From Candidula unifasciata (Eukaryota; Mollusca; Gastropoda; Stylommatophora; Geomitridae): DNA of 64,000 bases. The stretch lies in contig CAJHNH020002013.1 of NCBI GenBank assembly GCA_905116865.2, positions 402,001 through 466,000 on the forward strand, written 5' to 3'. The notes under the pieces were generated by a model. The model saw only the letters and a list, made by a program, of their open reading frames with translations. It was not told the origin of the DNA and searched no databases. This document shows, piece after piece, positions 31,083 through 41,164 of the stretch; position 1 is the first letter of the stretch, and the number at the start of each line of letters is the position of its first letter. The position numbers and the translations under genes are program-made.

Positions 31083-31456
31083 GATCCTTTAAAGGTGAAC
31101 AGATATGACAGCCTCACAGCACAGCAGGATAACTGCCCCTTTAAGGGCGAACAGATACCGCAGCCTCACAGCACAGCAGGATAACTGCCCTTTTAAGGGC
31201 GAACAGATACCGCAGCCTCACAGCACAGCAGGCTAACTGCCCTTTAAAGGGCGAACAGATACCGCAGCCTCACAGCACAGTAGGATAACTGCCCTTTTAA
31301 GGGCGAACAGATACCGCAGCCTCACAGCACAGCAGGCTAACTGCCCTTTAAAGGGCGAACAGATACCGCAGCCTCACAGCACAGCAGGCTAACTGCCCCT
31401 TTAAGGGCAAACAGATACCGCAGCCTCACAGCACAGCAGGCTAACTGTCCCTTTTG
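31083..31456. repeat. 52-bp minisatellite (about 7 units) with an internal palindrome
   Basis: The unit contains gaacagataccgcagcctca, cagcacagcagg and a perfect palindrome gcccttttaagggc (or gccctttaaagggc). The period is exactly 52 (gggc at 31145, 31197, 31249). Units are highly similar. Confidence 0.92.
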
Positions 31457-32055
31457 TGGACTCAGAAGAATTATAAGTTGCCCAGAATAGGACGCCCACA
31501 TTCTTACACTACTGACTGGGCAATGGTGGGACATTAAAATGTGATAGTGTAGGCAGGGGCCACAGATAAGCAAACACACAAAGGCCACAATGTAAACAAT
31601 GAAAAGTAAATGATACATTTATTACCTGATAATTTGCATAATACAATAGAGGACGTGAGAGACAAATGGCATACAGAAGATATGTTTATAGTTCGCACAA
31701 ATTTAGATTTTTTGCCCAATATTTTATATAAATCAATGTTTTGACCTGCCATGGAAAACACACATTGAGGCAAATGATTGAAGGGAATCGAAATAGTGCA
31801 GGAGGTGGCATTCTTGTCTACTGGCTCAGTAGGGAAGTGTTCAAACAACCCCCCAGGCAGATACTAACATGTTTGGGGTGTCAAGTGTTAGAGCTTCACA
31901 CATTCTAGGCCACAATATATGAAACTGGGTGGCCAGTTCACTTTCACACTGCGTTCCTTTCCAGACAATAGAAAATTATGGGAATTATCTGATATTCATT
32001 TTTGTGATGTTGGGTCAATGAAGACCACCACTGGCATAAAGACAATCCTGCCACC
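31457..32055. other. Unique sequence, no supported gene
   Basis: A 104-codon minus frame (31534-31848) starts with a methionine but shows no domain or compositional signature I recognise. Left uncalled. Confidence 0.3.
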
Positions 32056-32109
32056 ACTATGGATGGGTGTTTTAACGGAGAAAAAGCACTAATAACTTTA
32101 TCACCACAG

Positions 32110-32375
32110 CTCACAATACTTAGTAATAGCAGCATAAGTAGCAGTAGTATAAGTAGTAGCAGCAGCAGGGAAAGCAGAAGTAAAAGTAATATGAGCAGCA
32201 GAAGTAGTATTATTAATAGCAGTAGTAGTAGTATTAGCAGCAGCAGGAAAAGCAGAAGTAAAAGTAATATGAGCAGCAGAAGTAGTATTATTAATAGCAG
32301 TAGTAGTAGTATTAGCAGCAGCAGAAGTATTAGTAACAGCACTAGTAGTAGAAGTAGCAGCAGTGGTATATTCTG
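32110..32375. repeat. AGC/AGT trinucleotide array with a 78-bp duplication
   Basis: Imperfect (AGC/AGT/ATT)n. A 78-bp block (aaagcagaagtaaaagtaat and onward) at 32171 is repeated at 32249. The plus frame reads as a Ser-rich and the minus frame as a Leu-rich peptide. Both are compositional artefacts. Confidence 0.9.
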
Positions 32376-32629
32376 AATTAAAATGTTATCAATCTTCAAA
32401 TATAAACACTTCATCACCCATGTCCACCGTTATACTCATCACTTAACTCATTCAGCACCAAAATAGACATCATGTGGTTTTTTTAAAATAAATTACCCCA
32501 TATAAGATAGACAGTTTTCAATATGCTTTATATCTCATCCAATTGTTACACTAACCCATAAATCCCTGTTTCTGGGCTTCCTTTTGGGAGAAAAACAAGT
32601 TTGGACCCCCCCCCCCCTTAAAAGTTGAC

Positions 32630-32822
32630 AAATTGGGGGTGTATTCTTTAGGTCAGAGTGCATCTGCCAGAGAGGCAAGGAACAAACAGATCATACAAAT
32701 AAGCTGTAAAATGGATCTGCAACCAAAACCCAAGTTCTGAAAAGAGACCAAAGTCCAAAAGCGGATGAAGAATCATAACTTTTTGGCCGGAGTTAACAGC
32801 TGGTAAACGCTAAGAAGAAGTA
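32630..32822 (-). mobile_element. Dispersed repeat, family E, partial
   Basis: 'gagtgcatctgccagagagg' and 'ccggagttaacagctggtaa' match the 50060-50365 copy. A C-run (about 32608-32619) precedes it. Confidence 0.65.
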
Positions 32823-32852
32823 ACCTTCTTTCACAAAGAACTATTAGCTGAA

Positions 32853-33410
32853 CTCTTTCACGCCCAAGCAATGGGGGTACCTGTTGACTGAAAAGTTCCG
32901 ATTTGCCAAAACCACACAGCAGCGCCAATCATGTGTCTCACATATATTGATTTGCATGATGTTCCATATTAGATTTTATGTTAGAAACTACCATTGAAAA
33001 AGTCAGGGAAGGTTACTCTAACATTTTTCCTTTGTTTAGATTACAAGTCTTTGTTCATCTAGGCACAAATTTATCCAATTCATTACAAGCATCATTTTCA
33101 GACTGAATTTTCTAATTTTTTCTTTGACTGATCATAGACAATAATGTTTCAAACACAATTACAGGTTGCAAAATGTGCCTTTCTGAGGCTAAAGCTCTGA
33201 AACTGTTTCAATCAGATGTTTTAAATTATGATTATGATAATGAAAACTTAAATTTGTCGGAAAATGATATGGATGATAAATTTACATCAACGACAGCTAA
33301 GCGGTCAGCTGTTAGGGAATCTAGCAGTTCTGATGAGCTAAACTAGGAGGATCCACTTTATGTGTGAAGGACGTGATAGTCATCCACATTTGCATCCAAA
33401 GGACTGTATC
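32853..33410 (+). mobile_element. piggyBac-like element remnant with transposase N-terminus
   Basis: The left end, CTCTTTCACGCCCAAGCAAT, resembles the end of the TTAA element at 5891 (CTCTTTCACTCCCTAGCAAT). The TTAA has decayed to CTGA here. A 57-codon frame from about 33174 reads MCLSEAKALKLFQSDVLNYD followed by Asp/Glu-rich and Ser-rich stretches, like the acidic N-terminus of piggyBac-type transposases. It stops after SSSSDELN. The catalytic part is absent, and the right end was not located. Confidence 0.45.
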
Positions 33411-33419
33411 AAACAGTAA

Positions 33420-33880
33420 CATACTATGGCTAAGCTGCATTGAAATCACTGCAGCAACAGTTTGTGTATAACACAGAAGTAAATGTTATGTGTGGAATGG
33501 TCCATTTTCTGCCATTTTGTTCTTTGAAATTGTGTTCAGCACTTTACAAGAATCATTTTTAGGTCAAACTTTGTCTTCGTAAACACAACACCTGTTTAAT
33601 TCTTTTTTCCCTTACTAACTATAACAGCATTTAATATATGCATAAGATTAAAAAAATGTACATTTATTCCTCTTTTAAAATATACATAATTTTACAGCAA
33701 TTAGAAATATATTCAATTCTCTATTGCATTTTATTTTACATCAACACCTGCTATTTTTGTAAACAGAAATTAAGTTAATGCCTGTAGCCTCTGCAATAAA
33801 CCACCCCTTGTTAACAAAGAACAGGTAACAGCTAGAAATAAAAGTGCTCATCTGTGGCCACAAGCAAGTGCTACTGTAAT
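33420..33880. other. AT-rich unique sequence
   Basis: No gene. It may include the decayed rest of the preceding piggyBac-like element. Confidence 0.35.
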
Positions 33881-34206
33881 GGACCCAGTCAGGTGTATTT
33901 GATGGACCCAGTCAGGTGTTTTTTGATGGACCCAGTCAGGTGTATTTGATGGACCAAGTCAGGTGTATTTGATGGACCCAGTCAGGTGTATTTGATAGCT
34001 AGACCCAGTCAGGTGTATTTGATGGACCCAGTCAGGTGTATTTGATGGACCCAGTCAGGTGTATTTGATGGACACAGTCAGGTGTATTTGATGGACCCAG
34101 TCAGGTGTATTTGATGGACCCAGTCAGGTGTATTTGATGGACCCAGTCAGGTGTATTTGATGGACCCAGTCAGGTGTATTTGATGGACCCAGTCAGGTTT
34201 ATTTGA
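33881..34206. repeat. 23-bp minisatellite (about 14 units)
   Basis: The unit is of the type ggacccagtcaggtgtattt + gat, almost perfectly repeated. One unit has a 5-bp insertion (tagctagacc) near 34000. Confidence 0.95.
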
Positions 34207-34256
34207 TACAGAATGATAAAATAAAATAACTTATTGTAACGTATAAAACATACACT

Positions 34257-34600
34257 GTGATCACTGTGTTTACCATGGACCAAAAAAGAAGAAATACAGA
34301 CATCCTAAAGGATATGAAAATTAAAGAAGACTGGCTAGTTAACAACATTTTGTCTTGGAAAATGAAACATTCTAGTCATATCAAGCGCCACAACAGACTG
34401 GAAAGAATAGTAGCAGAAGGTATGGTGCCAGGAAAGAGGGGCAGGGATTGATCAACATGAAGATGGACACAGAATATGACACCCTGGGTGGGAAAGTTAA
34501 GTAGGCGGAAGAGTTGGCAACAGACTGAGTTTCTTTCAGGCAGACTGTGGCGAGAGGGATGCCTGCACACGACCTGCTAATCAGAGATAATGATGTGCTT
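34257..34600 (+). pseudogene. LINE 3'-end fragment
   Basis: The plus frame reads LSWKMKHSSHIKRHNRLERI then VAEGMVPGKRGRD before a stop. It is a paralogue of the minus-strand fragment at 14780-15070. The following frame keeps W-R-W-T-Q and other LINE-tail residues. Confidence 0.8.
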
Positions 34601-34702
34601 ATCAGACAAATTTAGGACTTGAAAATGGCCAGATTTTATACTCCTCTTTCCAACAACTCTAAACTTCCGATATTTATATCTCAATGGAGCATAAGTTCTT
34701 AA

Positions 34703-34840
34703 CTCTCTGAGTCCCAGGGGGTTTAGCATCAGAGGCCCAAGGGGTAGTCAAAAGAGATGTAAAATCGGCGCATCTTGCGTTCATTGGGCCTCTAGGCAGG
34801 AACCTCTGAATGTATGATGTGTTTCTTGGGATTCAAAGAG
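34703..34840. mobile_element. piggyBac-like MITE (138 bp)
   Basis: TTAA flanks at 34699-34702 and 34841-34844. The terminal inverted repeats are CTCTCTGAGTCCCAGG and CTCTTTGAATCCCAAG, 13 of 16 matching. Too short to code. Confidence 0.7.
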
Positions 34841-34844
34841 TTAA

Positions 34845-35585
34845 CCATCTCATGCCAAGACTTCCTGCATACTGTCCCCTGTATACTTTCCCCACATAAC
34901 TCATGTCTGGAACAAACTTTCTTCTTTTTGGCTAGCAAAATTTCTCATACCCTATATCTTCAAGGAGACAGCGATGGTAAACATCACTGGCACTTTGCAA
35001 TGCTGGCGCTCTACAAAAACTAGTCACCCAAACCCTCTACAAGTGGTTAGGAACTACGATATAAAACACCAAAAAGGATTCCTCATGTTATCATGGAAGG
35101 TGGCTACCTTACAAACAATAATCTCCTTAGATTCCCTCCCCCTTCATCCTCTGACTTCTATGTGCTGTGTCACCATTTGTATCAAGACACAAAAAATGTT
35201 ATGTTTTTAACTTTTTTATTTATTGATATTTCAAATGTACTGGATGAAGGAATATCAATTTATAGATGTGAGTTTGTTAGACCCTGGAACTAATTTAGTT
35301 TCCATTATTTTCAACAGAAAAATTGCCTTTGAACACGGATGATTCATAATTCGATTATCATCTCAGAAAGGATTATATCCTCATTCCAATGTACCACTGT
35401 ATCCGCTTCCTACAAGGGCTGTCTGTTTGGCCCACACTAGAGTAGAACATATATGAGTTTGGCATTGTTATGAACATCTCATTTGGACACCAGCTGTGAT
35501 GTTATGAGACTGAAGGAGTCGTCATAAAAAGTGGTCATTCGCCCAGCAGGCTGACAGGGTAGATAGGATGTGACAAAATAATAAC
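34845..35585. other. Unique sequence without a gene
   Basis: Short frames only. Nothing recognisable. Confidence 0.35.
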
Positions 35586-35689
35586 TTACTGATGGCTTTG
35601 CAGAACACCGCTAGAATATAACACAAAGCTACAAACCTTTGTTGAATTTTGGTACCTTATACCATTCTTTTTTGGTGTACACCCCTGAA

Positions 35690-35795
35690 AAGGATGGGTG
35701 TGTTGTAGTTTACAGTTAGGCTGTGATATCTGTGCCTTTTGGGCCAACAGATTAACTTTTAACAATTCCTTAATAAGCCGCATTAAAAAAAAAAA
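35690..35795 (+). mobile_element. Dispersed repeat, family D
   Basis: 'gtgttgtagtttacagttag...ctgtgccttttgggccaac' and 'ttccttaataagccgcatt', ending in an A-run. The best plus-strand copy. Confidence 0.65.
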
Positions 35796-36309
35796 ATGCT
35801 TGTTAAGGATTTGTCGGCCTATTCTCCTCTCCACCCACCCCCACATCAAATGGAGCCCAGAACCTACATGGCACGAGAAGCCAAATACTATGACAGATGA
35901 CATGCTGACCATTTAAGTGAGTGACAGGTGTTCATGCAACTTCTGCTTACAGATGAGAAAACTTGTGAGTTACAGAATACAAAATCGTGATCAATCATTG
36001 ACAAAACTTCCTTACAATAAGCAAACGGATATATTCTGTTTGTATCTATTATCTTTCCTTCTAAGGATGTTGGCTTGTGGTTCACATTCACCTCGACGTA
36101 CAAGAAGATGCTGTTAAGTTTACAATCAAAGTGCCCGGACTGAGCCGAGTTTGTGACTGTGTAATGCATGTCTGATAAAACCTACCCTGTCTCATCCCAA
36201 CAACTGAGACCTTGTGCTCCACCACAGTTAGCTCTCTTAAGGGTGACCACAGAACAGACCAGTGACACTAGTTAGTCAGAGCATCATTATAAAGCACAGA
36301 GGCCCTTAA

Positions 36310-36790
36310 CCGTATCAATGCAAGACCCACAGACTTATGACAGCAGCAATGCAAGTCCATGAAAGCATATCTGCAATATATTTATGGCTGATATATGCAC
36401 CATTACAATACACAGATCAGTGATGACATTATTACATGACAGAAAGGTCCAGTGTGGTAGTATTACACAACAGATCTGCGACACAGACACAAATTTGTGG
36501 TCATAATTACAACACACATAGGTCCATGGTGGCACCATGAGAAGAACCACACGTTCATATTGGTACCACTACAAGACACACATGATTATAATGACTTCAT
36601 TACAAGACACACACACATCCATAATGGTATCATTTCAAGACACACAGGTCCAAAATGACATCATTACAAGACACATAGGTTCATGGTGACATCATTATAA
36701 TACACAAAAGCCCATAATGGCATCACTACAAGACATAGTTGTTTGAATGCATTATCACAAGCCACACAAATCTATGCCAAAATTATCACA
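36310..36790. repeat. Degenerate minisatellite, about 31-bp unit
   Basis: Recurring 'catcattacaagacacatag' and 'gttcatggtgac' motifs at about 31-bp intervals (36590-36740 clearest), much decayed to the left. Confidence 0.7.
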
Positions 36791-37058
36791 AGACAGCACC
36801 TTCAGACACACAGCATATTTTCTGGTTAATTATCAGACAAACAGATATTGTGCAAGCAAAAATGAACACACACCTAAGAAGAAGACTAGGAAGAAAAAAA
36901 AACACATAGGCACAAAAGATCAGATAATGATCTACTTTTTCTGCACCTTAAAATGAATTGTCAATGAAGAAGGCATTACAAAAAAATAATAATGAGATTT
37001 TTCTAAACTCTATTGGGAATGAGAGAGGCACTGAAAAAAATGTAGTTATAAGAGTTGG

Positions 37059-37064
37059 TTTATT
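37059..37064 (-). terminator. Candidate polyadenylation signal of Mef2
   Basis: AATAAA on the minus strand, about 195 bases beyond the Mef2 stop codon. Other candidates further downstream cannot be excluded. Confidence 0.3.
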
Positions 37065-37257
37065 TTATAGTAAACATATCGCAGATAAATCAACATTGTT
37101 CAGACAACAAACCTATAATATTACAAATGACTGGACCAAACTTTCAACGGATTATCTGTACTGACAGCACGCATGGGGACAGGGAAATATAATTTTCATA
37201 TAAATATATATATAACACAACAATGACGACAGTATTACACTATCACCGAGCATATTG

Positions 37258-37477
37258 TCAACCATCAGTTTCCAATCGAGACCTTTTTTCAGGCGGTTCA
37301 TTAGATCTGGCTGAAACTGCCGACGGCTGGTTCAGAGGCGGAGTCACAGAGGAACCAGCAGCCAGCTGCTGGTCATGTTTTATTGGTGAACCTGGCTCCT
37401 GTTTGATGAGATTTCCTTTGTGTACCATTGAAATACTGAGGGGGGTTGATGACAAAGATGACAATGACATGGAACCT
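37258..37477 (-). CDS. Mef2: Mef2 terminal coding exon (72 codons + stop)
   Basis: Acceptor tttcccaacag at 37478, stop TGA at 37260-37258. Contains [14 protein letters not shown], an exact psi-K-x-E-x-x-S-P phosphorylation-dependent SUMO motif (Lys322, Ser327), equivalent to the IKSEPVSP switch of vertebrate MEF2A and MEF2C. It ends [13 protein letters not shown], matching the basic C-terminal nuclear localisation motif (KRMRLSEGW) of the family. Confidence 0.95.
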
Positions 37478-40400
37478 CTGTTGGGAAACAAATTGTGAAA
37501 GAAATTCAGTGGAAGGGGGATTGCAGTTTAAAACAATGAACAAACAAATAAACAAACATTTCCAAAGGGTCACAAACTGGACAGGCAGGCCTGTCCTTCA
37601 TTCGGCCCTTTTAAACATTTATCTTTTACACGACAAGCGTGCTTGTATATATCACGAATGTTATGTTAATATATCAAAATATTCACAGTATGAAATGTAA
37701 GTTAAAAATACAGAAGAAAATGAAGGAAATTAGGCAACATAACAGGATCAGATATGTCTTGATCTTCTTCACTTTCGTCTAAAGTTTTGGGTGAGGCATA
37801 AAGGTCAGGGCGCCTAGTCAAATTCATCAAACTTTTGCAAGGGGCTTTTCAATCTATTTTTGATCCTGTCAAGGCTGCGCTGGGCAAAAACACACACATG
37901 TATACAAATAATATATAGTGTTTTTACATAATATCCAGACTTGGTGGCAGGGGAAAGCTACTAGAAGAAATGATTAGAATTAACATTAGTAAAACCAAAT
38001 GCTTGTAGTTTCTAAATAAACTAAAATTCCCATTTGCTTTATATTTGGTAAAAGTCTTGTCTGCTCTAGACCAGGCACTCTAAAGCTCGAGACAGACTAA
38101 TGAAAACACAGAGGGAATGGGAGGGACAAACAGAGCGATAAGATAAGGAGGGAAAACCCAGTAGAGAGAGCAAGAGTAAAAGACAGTCAGAGACAGATGG
38201 AGAGAGACAGACATGGAATAGAAAGAGGAAAGACGCATATAGAGAGACGCGTAGAAGAAGAAGAAGGAGACAGTGAGAGAGAGAAAGAGAAGGAAAAATC
38301 AGACACAGAGAGGGATGGGTGGAGGCAGCCAGACAGACAGAGAAAAAGAGAGATAGGGACAGGCAGAAAAAAAAGCAAGTAGAAAGAGAGAGAAACAGAG
38401 AGAGAGAGAGAGCAACAAACATAAATGAGGAAGTCAGAGAGGAAGGAGGTGAGGCACAGAAGGTAGTAAAGAAAAGAGAGGGAATGGTAAAGAGACAGGG
38501 TTAGAGATGTCTCTATGCAGAGAAAGGAAGAGGGCAGTAAAAAAAACAGAAGGAGAAAGAGGAGGAGGAGGAAAAAGGGTGGGTGAGAAAGTAGAGATGT
38601 AAACATACAGAGAGATCCAGACAGCAAGGGAAAGAAAGAGGTACAGAGAGATGCAAAGGGGAAGGGGAGGGGGAGGCAAACAGATAAGAAGGGGAAGAGA
38701 ATAGACAGAGATATAGAGGGAAGGAGAGAGAGAGGCAACAGATGCAGAGGAGACAGAAAGGGGAGAGACAGAGGGACAGAGAGAATGCTGATCACCAAAA
38801 ACATACGCAGAAAAAGTAGAAAGATAGGACACTATCTACAAGTGCTGATCCATAGGAAACCTTTTTTTATGAGTGCTTATCAATACATTATTTGTTTATT
38901 TATCATATACACAATGCTGCTATGGTGTCAAGAGGTTCTCCCTCTATTTATGTTTATAGTTATTTCCCCTCTTTATCTCTCTACTTCTTTTTAATGATCA
39001 ACAGATATCTCCAGAAACTTACCCTGGAGTAAATGTTACACCTGAGGCATGCAACGCCGCAGTTAGGGGACCCGGACCTTGTCCTTGACTGCTGAACTGA
39101 TAGACCAAGGGAGACAGTCCAGTTATGTCAGCGCTGTTCAGAAGATCTGTGAATTCAAATATATAATTTTAAAAAATGTGCAAGCTATCTGCACAACAGA
39201 GATTGACTTTACTGCATCTGTGCGTGCAGCCAGCCCCGACTCTGAGAACAATACACCGGCCTCAACCTCTTCAACAGTGTGAATCTTGTTTGTACAAGTG
39301 TCTGACAGCCACAAGAACAGTCCAAATATGAAGATTACCAAATAAATGCTTTGCTTTCCAGTGACTTTTTGATGAGTACAATGAAACTAATGATGGCCAC
39401 CCAGTCCTTTGCAGAATGCTGCTCTCATCATAGCCATGAAGTTTACTTACCTTGCAGAAAGCATCACTTAAAACCTAAATCTGATCTTTCTTGAAGTAAA
39501 AAATGTCTAAAAACCTCTCTCAAATTAAACAAAATCCGACTATCTTCCAAATAACGGTCCCAAATTATCGAGGTGGAAAATATACCCTAACAGAGCCTCA
39601 GTCACGTGCTATTGCACACTTCCGGAGACTATAACGCCACCGCCAAGAGTATCCCCATGCCACTCACGCGGCGTGGATTGGGGCTAAACTAGATGGCTTG
39701 GGACTCACGAGTAAATAAAATGAAGGAAGCTGTAGGAGATGCAGTAGCTGCTGCTCATGAGTCCCAGCCATCTAGTTTAGCCCAAATCCACGCCGCATGA
39801 GCGGCGCAGGGGATACTCTTGGCGGTGGCGGAAGTCGCCAGTAGTGTGCAATTTAAGTCGCCAGAAGTTCGCAACTGACTTGTGACTGAGGCTCTGTTAG
39901 GGTATATTTTCTGCCTCTATAATTTGGGACCGTTATTCAGAAGATAGCCCAAAATCCACCCCCTCCCCCTCAAAATGTATATTTAAGCAGTAAGTCTGTG
40001 AATAATGCTGCTTGTTCACTTTATATTTTGACCAGCACCAATGACGTTTGGGAGTTATAGACAGACACCTGACGACCTTAAGTTCTCCAGTTCAAATCCA
40101 CATTAGTGGATTTAAAAAAAAAAAAAAAAAAAAGGGATTTTATCTCAGATCAACCAAGTCTGAAATGGACTCACACAGCAGAGTGGTTTTTGAGAGTTAT
40201 ACAAATATTATGGAATGATGTACTTGTTACTTGTTGTCCATATCGGCATCCTAGCACATCGGTCTGATCCATTTTGTACTCCCTCCTTCGATGCAACCGC
40301 CATCTCAGTGTCTCCACGCTCAACGTAACCAGTAGTAGTTGACTGGTGTATCTTTTCTCTTTGCCCCACAACCAGTTTTTGAGGCATTGACATGTAAATC

Positions 40401-41029
40401 TCCAGCGCAGGCAAACTACGATTATCAAGGTCTTCAGTGTTGTAACAAAAGGTCTTCTCCTGCCTCTTGTCTCATTCCGACTAGACACCACATAATTACT
40501 ATGCATGGGAGATGGTCACATGAAATGATATAAAACTAACTGATTCAGTCTTCCTTAAGACAGCTTAAAACTGTTTATAAAAACAGTCTTGTGTTTTTGC
40601 ATGTGTGGATATGCTATGATTCAAAAACGGACTTTTGTGACGACTAGCCATATTGATGGAAAAAAAAAGAGTATAGGAATCGGCGTAGAGATAAATACCT
40701 GAATTCTCCGGTAACTGCTGGCATACTTCCAGACGACAAGTGTTATACTATGCTACAGGAAGTGCATGGGAATCCAGCCAATGGCGATGGTGAGTGTGAC
40801 TAGCAAGACTGCTTGCATTAATAACAGTCTCCCATAATCAGAACCTAACGTTTCAGGAAGACTGATGCTATTGCATGTACTTAACAGGCTTCTTTAACCT
40901 GCCAGCAATGTTTTCTTCTTTATCCCTAATGCCTTCCTCATTTTTCCATTCATGCAACATGGCCCACAGTATCCTGTGCTCACAAATCTACCTTAATAAC
41001 TGTATTATTCATGTCCCACTTGTATATGT

Positions 41030-41088
<59 letters not shown>

Positions 41089-41127
41089 CAAGTGGGACAT
41101 GAATAATACATATTATTAAGGTAGATT

Positions 41128-41164
<37 letters not shown>

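Noticed and set aside
31534..31848. 104-codon minus open frame
   Set aside because: No domain, no supporting context, next to repeats.
32059..32376. Ser-rich plus frame (105 codons) and Leu-rich minus frame (157 codons)
   Set aside because: Both are translations of the AGC/AGT repeat.
38187..38804. 205-codon Leu/Ser-rich minus frame with apparent membrane segments
   Set aside because: Reads the pyrimidine strand of the GA-rich tract in Mef2 intron 7. The hydrophobicity comes from composition.
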